DNA of 57,227 bases from Massilia eurypsychrophila (GTDB lineage: Bacteria; Pseudomonadota; Gammaproteobacteria; Burkholderiales; Burkholderiaceae_D): positions 1 to 57,227 of the forward strand of contig NZ_PDOC01000028.1 of the NCBI RefSeq assembly GCF_002760655.1, written 5' to 3'. How positions within the stretch are numbered: position 1 is the stretch's first letter; each line of letters begins with the position of its first letter. This document shows, piece after piece, positions 41,028 to 49,898 of the stretch. Position numbers and translations under genes: made by a program. The notes beneath the pieces are model-generated. The model saw nothing but the letters and a program-made list of their open reading frames with translations, was not told where the DNA came from and ran no database searches.

Positions 41028-42688
41028 TGAACGAACTGCACAAGTCGCGCCCCGTCATCTGGACCCTGTTTGCCGTTTTCGTCGCCACCACGCTGTACCT
41101 GCTGGGCGTGCGTACCCTGGTGCCGCCCGACGAAGGCCGCTACGCCGAAATGGCGCGCGAGATGTTCGTCAGCGGCGACTGGGTCACCACCCGCTTAAAC
41201 GGCATCAAGTACTTCGAGAAGCCGCCGCTGCAGACCTGGATGAACGCGCTGTCGTTCACCCTGTTCGGCCTGGGCGAGTGGCAGGCGCGCCTGTGGACGG
41301 GCCTCTGCGGCATCCTTGGCGTGGTGATGACCGGCTACGCCGGCAGCAAGGTATTCGGCCAGCGCACCGGCTTTTATGCCGCGCTGGTGCTCGGTTCGTG
41401 CTTCTACTGGGTCGCCTGCAGCCAGATCGATTCGCTCGACATGGGCTTGTCGGGCATGATGACGATCGCCCTGTGCGCCCTGCTGCTGGCGCAGCGCGAC
41501 GACGCCAGCGCTGCCGAACAACGCAACTGGATGCTGGTGTGCTGGGCCGGGATGGCGCTGGCGGTGCTGTCGAAAGGGCTGATCGGCCTGGTGCTGCCGG
41601 GCGCCATACTGGTGCTCTACACGCTGATCACGCGCGACTGGAATTTGTGGGGCCGGCTGCACCTGATCAAGGGGCTGCTGGTGTTTTTCGCCATCGCCGC
41701 GCCGTGGTTCGTACTGGTCGGCATGCGCAATCCCGAGCAGCCCTACTTCTTCTTCGTACACGAACACTGGAACCGCTTCTTCCTCAAGGAGCACAAACGC
41801 GAGCAGTCCTGGTACATCTTCTTCACGCTCACCGCCATCGGCATGGTGCCGTGGGTCGGCGTGCTGCTGCAAAGCCTGCGCCTGGCCGTACAGAAGGAAG
41901 CGGGCCGCTTCCGCCCGCGCCTGATGCTGCTGGTCTGGGCCGTGTTCATCCTGCTGTTCTTCACCAAGTCGAACTCCAAGCTGCCCGGCTACATCCTGCC
42001 GATCTTCCCGGCGCTGGCGCTGCTGGCGGCGAACTACCTGGAAGTGGGCACGCGCCGCAGCCGCATGCTGACGGCCGGCTCGATGTCGCTGGTCGGCGTG
42101 GCGCTGATGGCAACGGTACCGTTCATGGCGAAGATGTCGAAACACGGCGAGGCGCATCTGTACCAGGCGTTCCAGCCGTGGGTGCTGGCGGCCGGCTTCG
42201 TGGCGCTGGCCGGCGGCGCGCTGGCGGTCGTCTACGCCCGCCAGATGCAGCGCGACCTGATGGTGGTGGTGCTGGCGGTGACCGGCTTTGCCACCACCGG
42301 CCTGATACTGGCCGGGTTCGAACCGATCGGCCGCGCGCGCGCCGGCGCCGCGATGCTGCCGGCCATCCAGGCCGAGCTGCGGCCCACAAGCACCATCTTC
42401 TCGGTCGGCACCTACGAACAGTCGATGACGTTCTACCTGCAGCGCACCACGGTGCTGGTGAACTACACCGATGAATTCTCGTTTGGCCTGAAACAGCAGC
42501 CTGAACTGGGCATGCCGACGGTCGACGCGTTCGTCGAAAAATGGACCCGCGACGCCGCCGCCGGCGTGCGCGACATCGCCTTCATCCGCGCCGACATCTA
42601 TACGGACCTCCAACAGAAAGGCGTGCCGATGCGCGTGGTGGCGCGCGACGAGCGCCGCACCGTGATCGCCAACGATATCCGCAAATGA
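41027..42688 (+). CDS. arnT: Lipid A aminosugar transferase, ArnT/PMT family, 553 aa
   Basis: Inner membrane glycosyltransferase of the GT-C fold, with about twelve helices. LVPPDEGRYAEMAREMFVSGDWVTTRLNGIKYFEKPPLQTW holds the catalytic acidic residues and the conserved E-K-P-P-L motif. It would move an amino sugar from undecaprenyl phosphate to lipid A on the periplasmic side. It is followed by the other Arn-type genes. Sugar identity (aminoarabinose or another amino sugar) cannot be read from sequence. Confidence 0.9.
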   Translation: MNELHKSRPVIWTLFAVFVATTLYLLGVRTLVPPDEGRYAEMAREMFVSGDWVTTRLNGIKYFEKPPLQTWMNALSFTLFGLGEWQARLWTGLCGILGVVMTGYAGSKVFGQRTGFYAALVLGSCFYWVACSQIDSLDMGLSGMMTIALCALLLAQRDDASAAEQRNWMLVCWAGMALAVLSKGLIGLVLPGAILVLYTLITRDWNLWGRLHLIKGLLVFFAIAAPWFVLVGMRNPEQPYFFFVHEHWNRFFLKEHKREQSWYIFFTLTAIGMVPWVGVLLQSLRLAVQKEAGRFRPRLMLLVWAVFILLFFTKSNSKLPGYILPIFPALALLAANYLEVGTRRSRMLTAGSMSLVGVALMATVPFMAKMSKHGEAHLYQAFQPWVLAAGFVALAGGALAVVYARQMQRDLMVVVLAVTGFATTGLILAGFEPIGRARAGAAMLPAIQAELRPTSTIFSVGTYEQSMTFYLQRTTVLVNYTDEFSFGLKQQPELGMPTVDAFVEKWTRDAAAGVRDIAFIRADIYTDLQQKGVPMRVVARDERRTVIANDIRK

Positions 42689-43059
42689 CCTGGTCTACCT
42701 TCGCTTTCATTATCACCGGGGTGCTGCTCAATGCGGCCGCCCAGATCTTCCTCAAGGCCGGCACCAACGCCCTTGGCGGCGCCATCCACCTGACGGCGCA
42801 GAACTGGTTCGCCACCGGCATCAAGGTCATCACCCAGCTGCCCATCCTGGCCGGCCTGGTGTGCTACGCGATCTCGCTGGTGGTGTGGATCATCGGCCTG
42901 TCGCGCACCGACGTGACGATCGCCTATCCGATGCTCTCGCTCGGCTACGTCGTCAGCGCCGCCGCGGCCTGGTACTTCCTCGGCGAAGCGGTGTCGATGC
43001 AGCGCCTGCTGGCCATCGGGGTGATCATGATCGGCGTGGCGCTGCTGGCCCGGACCTGA
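42685..43059 (+). CDS. SMR-type flippase subunit, ArnE/F-like, 124 aa
   Basis: Four membrane helices of the small multidrug resistance/EamA fold (ITGVLLNAAAQIFLKAGTNAL, LAGLVCYAISLVVWIIGLSRTDVTIAYPMLSLGYVVSA, MQRLLAIGVIMIGVALL). The start overlaps the arnT stop by ATGA. ArnE and ArnF form a heterodimer that flips undecaprenyl-P-aminosugar; only one such gene is here, so it may act as a homodimer. About 108 bases, with no gene, separate it from the aminotransferase. Confidence 0.85.
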   Translation: MTWSTFAFIITGVLLNAAAQIFLKAGTNALGGAIHLTAQNWFATGIKVITQLPILAGLVCYAISLVVWIIGLSRTDVTIAYPMLSLGYVVSAAAAWYFLGEAVSMQRLLAIGVIMIGVALLART

Positions 43060-43167
43060 CCGAACCTGACCGAATCTGACATATATCGGCGCCTGGAACG
43101 CTGCTAGAATGCCCCATTTGGCGGCGTCCGGCGCAGCGCCAAAAGAACACTTAGACAAGAGAATTCA

Positions 43168-44307
43168 ATGACCGCCCTGCCCTTCCTGCCCTTCTCCCGC
43201 CCGACCATCGACGAAGCGACCATCGCCGCCGTCGGCGACGTGCTGCGCTCCGGATGGCTGACCAACGGCGGCCCGCAGGTGGCCGCGTTCGAGGCGCAGC
43301 TGTCGGCGTATTTCGGCGGGCGCCCGGTACGCACCTTCAACTCCGGCACCTGCACGATGGAGATCGCGCTGCGCATCGCCGGCGTGGGATCCGGCGACGA
43401 AGTCATCACCACGCCGGTGTCGTGGGTGGCCACCGCCAACGTCATCCTCGAAGTGGGCGCGACGCCTGTATTTGCCGACATCGATCCGGTCACCCGCAAC
43501 ATCGACCTCGATAAACTGGAAGCGGCGATCACGCCGCGCACCCGCGCCATCATCCCGGTCTACCTGGCCGGCCTGCCGGTCGACATGGACCGCCTGTACG
43601 CGATCGCCGACAAGCACAAGCTGCGCGTGGTGGAAGACGCCGCCCAAGCCTTCGGCTCGACCTGGAAGGGCCGCCGCATCGGCGCCTTCGGCGACTTCGC
43701 GTCGTTCAGCTTCCAGGTCAACAAGAACCTGACCACCGGCGAAGGCGGCTGCCTGGTGATGAACACGGCCGAGGAAGCGGCGCTGGCCGACAAGTTCAGG
43801 CTGCAGGGCGTGACCCGCAGCGGCGTCGACGGCATCGACGTCGACGTCCTGGGCGGGAAGTACAACATGACCGACATCGCCGCGGCCATCGGCATTGGCC
43901 AGATGAAGACGATCGACGCGGTCAACGCGCACCGCCGCGCGCTGGCGGCGCATTATTTCAAGAGCTTCGGCCCCGAATTCGAGGCGCACAGCAGTGCCCA
44001 GCTGCCGCAGCAGGCGTTCGACACGTCGAACTGGCACCTGTTCCAGATCGTCTTGCCGGACCGCGGCCCGACCACGCGCGCCGATTTCATGACGCGCATG
44101 AAAACCGAGTTCAACGTCGGCACCGGCTTTCACTATGCGCCGATCCACCTGTTCACCTTGTACCGCGAGATGGGCTTCAAGGAAGGCATGTTCCCCGAGT
44201 CGGAGCGGATCGGCCGGCTGACGGTGACGCTGCCGATGTTCTACGCGATGACCGAAGCGGACGTCGAGCGCGCGGTAGGCGCGGTCAAATCGGTGCTGGC
44301 CAAATGA
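43168..44307 (+). CDS. arnB: DegT/ArnB-family PLP sugar aminotransferase, 379 aa
   Basis: Transfers an amino group to a UDP-keto-pentose in aminoarabinose synthesis. LPFSRPTIDEATIAAVGDVLRSGWLTNGGPQVAAFE is the family N-terminus; VVEDAAQAFGSTWKGRRIG and FSFQVNKNLTTGEGG carry the PLP-binding residues with the Schiff-base Lys. Length is normal. Its stop overlaps the start of the glycosyltransferase gene. Confidence 0.92.
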   Translation: MTALPFLPFSRPTIDEATIAAVGDVLRSGWLTNGGPQVAAFEAQLSAYFGGRPVRTFNSGTCTMEIALRIAGVGSGDEVITTPVSWVATANVILEVGATPVFADIDPVTRNIDLDKLEAAITPRTRAIIPVYLAGLPVDMDRLYAIADKHKLRVVEDAAQAFGSTWKGRRIGAFGDFASFSFQVNKNLTTGEGGCLVMNTAEEAALADKFRLQGVTRSGVDGIDVDVLGGKYNMTDIAAAIGIGQMKTIDAVNAHRRALAAHYFKSFGPEFEAHSSAQLPQQAFDTSNWHLFQIVLPDRGPTTRADFMTRMKTEFNVGTGFHYAPIHLFTLYREMGFKEGMFPESERIGRLTVTLPMFYAMTEADVERAVGAVKSVLAK

Positions 44308-45311
44308 TCGCCAGCGTCACCGCCATGAAGCCCGAACTGTCGATCGTCATTCCCATCTATAACGAGGAAGCGGGCCTGGGCGCGCTGTTCGAACGCCTGT
44401 ATCCGGCGCTCGACAAGATCGGCGTCCCGTACGAGATCGTGTTCGTCAACGACGGCAGCCGCGACAACTCGGTGTCGATCCTGGCCGAGCAGTTCCGCAC
44501 GCGCCCGGACGTCACCCGCGTGGTGCTGTTTAACGGCAACTACGGCCAGCACATGGCGATCTTGGCCGGCTTCGAGGCCACCCGCGGCGAAATCGTCGTC
44601 ACGCTCGACGCCGACCTGCAAAACCCGCCCGAGGAAATCCACAAGCTGGTCGAGAAGATTCGCGAAGGCTACGACTACGTCGGCTCGATCCGCCGCAAGC
44701 GCCAGGATTCGGCGTGGCGCACGATCGCCTCGAAGATGATGAACCGGCTGCGCTACCGCATCACCAATATTCAGATCACCGACCAGGGCAACATGCTGCG
44801 CGCCTACGGGCGCAACGTCATCGACCTGGTCAACCAGTGCGGCGAGGTCAACACGTTCGTGCCGGCGCTGGCGTACAAGTTTTCGCGCAAGCCGACCGAG
44901 ATCATCGTCGAGCACGAGGAACGCGCGGCCGGCGAATCGAAGTATTCGCTCTACAGCCTGATCCGGCTGAACTTCGACCTGGTGACCGGCTTTTCGCTGG
45001 TACCGCTGCAGATCTTTTCGATGCTCGGCATGGTCATGTCGCTGCTGTCGGCGCTGCTGGTGGTGATGCTGCTGATCCGCCGCTTCATCATGGGCGCCGA
45101 GGCCGAAGGCGTGTTCACGCTGTTTGCGATCGCCTTCTTCTTCATGGGCGTGATCCTGTTCGGCATCGGATTGCTCGGTGAATACATCGGCCGCATCTTC
45201 CAGCAGGTGCGCGCGCGGCCGCGCTACGTGGTGCAGACCATCTTGCAGCATGTGCCGGGCAAGGACGAGCAGATCGACCTGGCGGTGGAAAAACGCCAGG
45301 TTGGACGCTGA
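44304..45311 (+). CDS. arnC: Undecaprenyl-phosphate glycosyltransferase, ArnC-like, 335 aa
   Basis: A GT2 domain (ELSIVIPIYNEEAGLGALFERLYPAL; DDG-like VFVNDGSRDNS; GEIVVTLDADLQNPPEEIHKL with the DxD-type LDADLQNPP) is followed by two C-terminal membrane helices. It attaches the formylated amino sugar to undecaprenyl phosphate. ATG 44304 overlaps the arnB stop; an internal ATG at 44325 is possible. It overlaps the formyltransferase gene by one base. Confidence 0.9.
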   Translation: MIASVTAMKPELSIVIPIYNEEAGLGALFERLYPALDKIGVPYEIVFVNDGSRDNSVSILAEQFRTRPDVTRVVLFNGNYGQHMAILAGFEATRGEIVVTLDADLQNPPEEIHKLVEKIREGYDYVGSIRRKRQDSAWRTIASKMMNRLRYRITNIQITDQGNMLRAYGRNVIDLVNQCGEVNTFVPALAYKFSRKPTEIIVEHEERAAGESKYSLYSLIRLNFDLVTGFSLVPLQIFSMLGMVMSLLSALLVVMLLIRRFIMGAEAEGVFTLFAIAFFFMGVILFGIGLLGEYIGRIFQQVRARPRYVVQTILQHVPGKDEQIDLAVEKRQVGR

Positions 45312-46222
45312 TGGCGGCGCGCCGCGCGGTTGTGTTCGCGTATCACAATGTCGGGGTACGCTGCCTGAAGGTGTTGCTCGCCGGCGGCGTCGACGTCGCG
45401 CTGGTGGTCACGCACGAGGACAGCGCCGGCGAAAATATCTGGTTCGAGTCGGTCATCTCGCTGTGCCAGGCCGAAGGCATTGCCTTCGTCACGCCGGCCG
45501 ACGCCGGCTCGCCCGACTTGCTGGCGCGGGTAGAGGCGGCGCAACCGGACCTGATGTTCAGCTTCTACTACCGCAACATGCTGCCGGCGTCGCTGCTGGC
45601 GGTGGCGCCGGCGTTTAATATGCACGGCTCGCTGCTGCCGCAGTTCCGCGGCCGCGCGCCGGTCAACTGGGCGGTGCTGCACGGCGCCACGCAAACCGGC
45701 GCCACCTTGCACGAAATGACGGTCAAGCCGGACGCCGGCGCCATCGTCGCCCAGAGCGCGGTGCCGATCTTGCCCGACGACACCGCCTACGAGGTGTTCG
45801 GCAAGGTCACCGTCGCGGCCGAGCAGGCGCTGTGGCAAGTGCTGCCGGCCCTGCTCGACGGCAGCGCGCCGCGCCGGATCAACGACCTGGCGCAGGGCGG
45901 CTATTTTGGCGGGCGCAAGCCGGAAGACGGCCGCATCGACTGGTCGCGGCCGGCCAGCGAAGTCTACAACCTGCACCGGGCGGTGGCGCCGCCCTACCCC
46001 GGCGCGTTCACCAATGCCGGCGGCCAGCGCTACATTATCGAAAAAGCAAGGTTGTCGCCGCTCGAGCGTAGCGAGTTGCCTGCCGGACTAGCTGTGGTGG
46101 ATAATTGCATCGTGGGCGTGTGCGGCGATGGCCGCGTGCTCGCCATTTCCAGCCTGCTGGCCGACGGCGAACCCGTCTCGCCGGCCCAGCTCCGAGAGCG
46201 CCTTGCCGGCGCCGGCGCCTGA
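45311..46222 (+). CDS. arnA: Stand-alone ArnA-type formyltransferase, 303 aa
   Basis: The sequence matches only the N-terminal formyltransferase half of ArnA: AVVFAYHNVGVRCLKVLLAGGVDVALVVTHED, FNMHGSLLPQFRGRAPVNWAV (catalytic N-x-H-x-S) and DIDAG-like KPDAGAIVAQ. The UDP-glucuronate decarboxylase half of enterobacterial ArnA (about 350 residues) is absent and no such gene is near. It transfers a formyl group to the UDP-amino sugar before lipid transfer. Confidence 0.88.
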   Translation: MAARRAVVFAYHNVGVRCLKVLLAGGVDVALVVTHEDSAGENIWFESVISLCQAEGIAFVTPADAGSPDLLARVEAAQPDLMFSFYYRNMLPASLLAVAPAFNMHGSLLPQFRGRAPVNWAVLHGATQTGATLHEMTVKPDAGAIVAQSAVPILPDDTAYEVFGKVTVAAEQALWQVLPALLDGSAPRRINDLAQGGYFGGRKPEDGRIDWSRPASEVYNLHRAVAPPYPGAFTNAGGQRYIIEKARLSPLERSELPAGLAVVDNCIVGVCGDGRVLAISSLLADGEPVSPAQLRERLAGAGA

Positions 46223-46281
46223 TTGGCGCGGCGCCGAAGCCTGCCGCCGCCAGGTTGCCAACGCCTTGATGGATTGAAGAT

Positions 46282-47268
46282 TTGACCGACCAGACCCGCA
46301 CCACCGGCCCGCTGCTGACGCTGAAGATCGACGTAGACACCTATCGCGGCACGCGTGAAGGCGTGCCGAACCTGGTTCGCATGCTGCGCGCGCACGATGC
46401 GCACGCAACGTTCCTGTTCTCGCTTGGCCCCGATCACACCGGCTGGGCATTGAAGCGTGCATTTCGCCCGGGCTTTTTCTCGAAAGTATCGCGCACGTCG
46501 GTGCTGGAACACTACGGGCTGAAGACGCTGCTGTACGGCGTGCTGCTGCCGGCGCCCGATATCGGCCGCGACTGCGCCAACCAGATGCTGAGCGCCCAGT
46601 ACGCCGGCTTTGAATGCGGCATCCACACCTGGGACCACGTCCGCTGGCAGGACAGCGTGCGCAAGCACGGCGCCAGCTGGACTTCGCGCATCATGCGCCG
46701 TGCCGAGGATCGCTTCCGGTCCGTGTTCGGCCAGCCGTCGCTGACCCACGGCGCGGCCGGCTGGCAGATGAACGCGCACGCTTTCAAGGAGCACGACGCG
46801 GCCGGCTTCGCCTACGCGTCGGACGGCCGCGCCATGCTGCGCGACGACGGCTCGCTGCTCGACGCGCGCTGCGGCCCCCACCGCATCGCCGGCACCAACT
46901 GCGTGCAATTGCCGACGACTCTGCCGACGCTGGACGAGCTGCTGGGCCGCACGATCGGCGGCGTGACCATCACGACGGCCAATATCGCCGCCCACCTGCT
47001 GAAGCTGACGGCCGGCGCCGGGCGCGATCACGTATATACATTGCACGCGGAGCTTGAAGGACAAAAACTCAGCCCCATATTCGAACAGCTATTGTCAGCT
47101 TGGAAAGCCCAAGGCTACCAGCTGGCGTCGATGGCGGACTATTACCAGAAAGTGAAAGACTCGCCCTTGCCCGACTATCCGGTAAGCTGGGGCGAATTGC
47201 CCGGCCGTTCAGGTGAACTGATCGTGGCCGACCCGACCGCAGCGCGTCCAGGAGAGCCCCGTGGCTGA
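46282..47268 (+). CDS. arnD: Polysaccharide deacetylase, ArnD-like deformylase, 328 aa
   Basis: Start taken at TTG 46282, the first fitting codon. The NodB-type fold has LLTLKIDVDTYRGTREGVPNLVRML (catalytic Asp and metal Asp), HATFLFSLGPDHTG and ECGIHTWDHVRW (metal His pair). ArnD removes the formyl group from undecaprenyl-P-formyl-amino sugar. Its last codons overlap the peroxiredoxin start by eight bases. Confidence 0.9.
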   Translation: MTDQTRTTGPLLTLKIDVDTYRGTREGVPNLVRMLRAHDAHATFLFSLGPDHTGWALKRAFRPGFFSKVSRTSVLEHYGLKTLLYGVLLPAPDIGRDCANQMLSAQYAGFECGIHTWDHVRWQDSVRKHGASWTSRIMRRAEDRFRSVFGQPSLTHGAAGWQMNAHAFKEHDAAGFAYASDGRAMLRDDGSLLDARCGPHRIAGTNCVQLPTTLPTLDELLGRTIGGVTITTANIAAHLLKLTAGAGRDHVYTLHAELEGQKLSPIFEQLLSAWKAQGYQLASMADYYQKVKDSPLPDYPVSWGELPGRSGELIVADPTAARPGEPRG

Positions 47269-47731
47269 CAGCCAAACCCCAGCATCCGTAAGCAATTTTT
47301 CCGCCGCCATGACTGGCGACAAGGCGTTCGAGCTCGCCGGCCGTCCGGCCCGCTATACCGTGCTGTACTTCTACCCGAAAGACAACACGCCGGGCTGCAC
47401 TACCGAGAGCATCGCGTTTCGCGAACTGCACGACCAGTTCCTTGCCGCCGGCACCGAAATCTACGGCATCAGCCGCGATTCGCTGCGCTCGCACGAGGGC
47501 TTCAAGTCGAAGCTGGGACTGCCGTTTGAACTGATCTCCGATCCGGAAGAAGCGGTCTGCCTGCAGTTCAACGTCATGAAAATGAAGAATATGTACGGCA
47601 AGCAGGTTCGAGGGGTCGAACGTAGCACGTTTGTAATTGACGCTGAGGGCCGAATGGTGAAAGAATGGCGTGGCGTGAAGGTTGCAGATCACGCCGATGA
47701 AGTGCTGGAGTTCGTGAAAAGCCAGCCCTAG
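47261..47731 (+). CDS. Peroxiredoxin, Bcp/AhpC-TSA type, 156 aa
   Basis: GTG start at 47261 after AGGAG. The thioredoxin fold has YTVLYFYPKDNTPGCTTESIAFREL, with peroxidatic Cys in the P-x-x-x-T-x-x-C-type motif. A second Cys (EEAVCLQF) may be the resolving one. It reduces peroxides in the cytoplasm. It overlaps arnD, so it is transcribed with the lipid A genes although not functionally linked to them. Confidence 0.9.
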   Translation: MADSQTPASVSNFSAAMTGDKAFELAGRPARYTVLYFYPKDNTPGCTTESIAFRELHDQFLAAGTEIYGISRDSLRSHEGFKSKLGLPFELISDPEEAVCLQFNVMKMKNMYGKQVRGVERSTFVIDAEGRMVKEWRGVKVADHADEVLEFVKSQP

Positions 47732-47849
47732 CAAGGATGGCTTCCCGTTGATCAACCTGCTGTAGAACATCGATTGCATCCGCCCATTTTGAGTCACCGT
47801 TTTCTCTTCCTGCATCATCCCAATCTGGCGGCCTGCCGGCGCGGCCACT

Positions 47850-47969
47850 ATGCCGTGCCTGACCAGCGCCTCCCCCTTGCAATACGACCAGGCCCTGAAC
47901 GCGATGCGCCAGGCGCAGCGTGCGCCTCGCCTCGCGGCCCTTCGGAACTTTTTTAGATTGAGACCCTGA
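47850..47969 (+). CDS. Possible small gene coupled to phoH, 39 aa
   Basis: ATG 47850 to TGA 47969; the stop shares its last base with the phoH ATG (TGATG). The product (MPCLTSASPLQYDQALNAMR...) is basic and helical. No ribosome site is evident before its ATG. It may be a leader peptide or a chance frame; the coupling is the only support. Confidence 0.3.
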   Translation: MPCLTSASPLQYDQALNAMRQAQRAPRLAALRNFFRLRP

Positions 47970-49738
47970 TGCCACTGCCAAAACTTCCTACCAAGCCGGC
48001 TGCGCTGCTGCTGGCAAAAGACTACCCGAAAGCCGAACGCGGCGCCAAGGGCGCGGTACGCGCGGTGGCCGCCGCGGCGCCGCTCGACCCGGTCGAGGAC
48101 CTGATCAGCGGCAAGGCCGTGCCGGCGCCGAAAGCGATCCGCGCCGTCAAGACCGCCAAGGCCGCTGCTCCCGCGCCTGCCGCGACGCCGCTGCCGGTGG
48201 CCGCTGCGCGCCCTGCCGCGCGCGCCAAGGAGCAGAGCGACGACGAACGCGACGTGCCGCACCCGGTCAAGCACAAGCCGGTCGAGGCGATCATCAAGTC
48301 ATCGACCAGCCGCCAGGCCGACAAGGCCGGCACCACCAAGATGTTCGTGCTCGACACCAACGTGCTGATGCATGACCCGTCGTCGCTGTTCCGCTTCGAG
48401 GAGCACGACGTCTACCTGCCGATGATGACGCTCGAAGAGCTCGACGACCACAAGAAGGGCATGTCGGAGGTGGCGCGCAATGCACGCCAGGTTTCGCGCA
48501 CGCTCGACGCGCTGATCGCCAACATTGACGACGACGCCATCGAGGCGGGCATCCCGCTCGCCAAGCTGGGCAACAAGGACGCCAAGGGCCGCCTGTTCTT
48601 CCAGACGCGCCTGCAAAACGGCCCGACCCTGCCGGAAGGGCTGCCGGTCGGCAAGGCCGACAACCAGATCCTCGGCGTGGTGCGCAACCTCGAGGGCGAA
48701 CTGCCGGGCCGCGCCATCGTGCTGGTGTCGAAAGACATCAACATGCGCATCAAGGCGCGCGCGCTGGGCCTGCCGGCTGAGGATTACTTTAACGACCACG
48801 TGCTGGAAGACACCGACCTGCTGTATTCAGGCATCGTCCAGCTGCCGGATGATTTCTGGAACAAGAACGGCAAGGACATGGAATCCTGGCAGGAAAACAA
48901 GGGCGGTTCCTCCTCCACCTTCTACCGCGTGACGGGCCCGACCATTCCGACCTTGCTGATGAACCAGTTCGTGTTCCTCGAGCCGAAGAATGGCGAGGCG
49001 CCGTTCTACGGCCAGGTCAAGCAGCTCAACGGCAAGACCGCGGTGCTGCAGACCTTGCGCGACTTTAGCCACACCAAGAACAACGTGTGGGGCGTGACCG
49101 CGCGCAACCGCGAGCAGAACTTCGCGCTGAACCTGCTGATGAATCCGGACTGCGATTTCGTCACGCTGCTCGGCCAGGCCGGCACCGGCAAGACCTTGCT
49201 GGCGCTCGCCGCCGGCCTGGCGCAGGTGCTCGAGACCAAGCTGTACAACGAGATCATCGTCACCCGCGTCACGGTGCCGGTCGGCGAAGACATCGGCTTT
49301 CTGCCAGGGACCGAGGAAGAGAAGATGTCGCCATGGATGGGCGCGTTCGACGACAACCTCGAGGTGCTCAACAAGTCCGATTCGGACGGCGGCGAGTGGG
49401 GCCGCGCGGCGACGCAGGACCTGATTCGTTCGCGCATCAAGATCAAGTCGCTCAACTTCATGCGCGGCCGCACCTTCGTCAACAAGTTCCTGATCATCGA
49501 CGAAGCGCAGAACCTGACGCCGAAGCAGCTCAAGACGCTGGTCACGCGCGCTGGTCCCGGCACCAAGATCCTGTGCCTGGGCAACATCGCGCAGATCGAC
49601 ACGCCGTACCTGACCGAAGGTTCGAGCGGCCTGACCTATGTGGTGGACCGCTTCAAGGGCTGGTCGCACAGCGGCCACGTGACGTTAGCCCGCGGCGAGC
49701 GTTCGCGCCTGGCCGATCACGCCAGCGAAGTACTTTAA
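47969..49738 (+). CDS. PIN-PhoH family ATPase, 589 aa
   Basis: Residues 1-110 are a low-complexity Ala/Pro/Lys tail. A PIN nuclease-like domain follows (about 125-290: FVLDTNVLMHDPSSLFRFEEHDVYLPMMTLEELDDHKKG, with acidic site residues). The PhoH ATPase (about 385-589) has Walker A GQAGTGKTLLALA and Walker B FLIIDEAQNLTPKQLKTLVTRAG. PIN-PhoH (PhoH2-type) proteins are RNA-unwinding and cleaving enzymes. A strong terminator follows. The long N-terminal tail is unusual; translation could also begin further in. Confidence 0.9.
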   Translation: MPLPKLPTKPAALLLAKDYPKAERGAKGAVRAVAAAAPLDPVEDLISGKAVPAPKAIRAVKTAKAAAPAPAATPLPVAAARPAARAKEQSDDERDVPHPVKHKPVEAIIKSSTSRQADKAGTTKMFVLDTNVLMHDPSSLFRFEEHDVYLPMMTLEELDDHKKGMSEVARNARQVSRTLDALIANIDDDAIEAGIPLAKLGNKDAKGRLFFQTRLQNGPTLPEGLPVGKADNQILGVVRNLEGELPGRAIVLVSKDINMRIKARALGLPAEDYFNDHVLEDTDLLYSGIVQLPDDFWNKNGKDMESWQENKGGSSSTFYRVTGPTIPTLLMNQFVFLEPKNGEAPFYGQVKQLNGKTAVLQTLRDFSHTKNNVWGVTARNREQNFALNLLMNPDCDFVTLLGQAGTGKTLLALAAGLAQVLETKLYNEIIVTRVTVPVGEDIGFLPGTEEEKMSPWMGAFDDNLEVLNKSDSDGGEWGRAATQDLIRSRIKIKSLNFMRGRTFVNKFLIIDEAQNLTPKQLKTLVTRAGPGTKILCLGNIAQIDTPYLTEGSSGLTYVVDRFKGWSHSGHVTLARGERSRLADHASEVL

Positions 49739-49756
49739 GCAACGTTTCTCCCTATG

Positions 49757-49792
49757 AAACCCTGCGTGCCTCACGGTGCGCAGGGTTTTTTT
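49757..49792 (+). terminator. Rho-independent terminator after phoH
   Basis: AACCCTGCG (49758-49766) pairs with CGCAGGGTT (49779-49787), 12-base loop, then seven T. Confidence 0.92.
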
Positions 49793-49898
49793 ATTGTCGA
49801 GCCATTGGGGGTAAAACCGGATATCATCCAGTCAATTGCAACGCGAAAATACGCGCAGCTGTTACTAAAAAGCCAATTGGTCCACGGGAAATGACATC

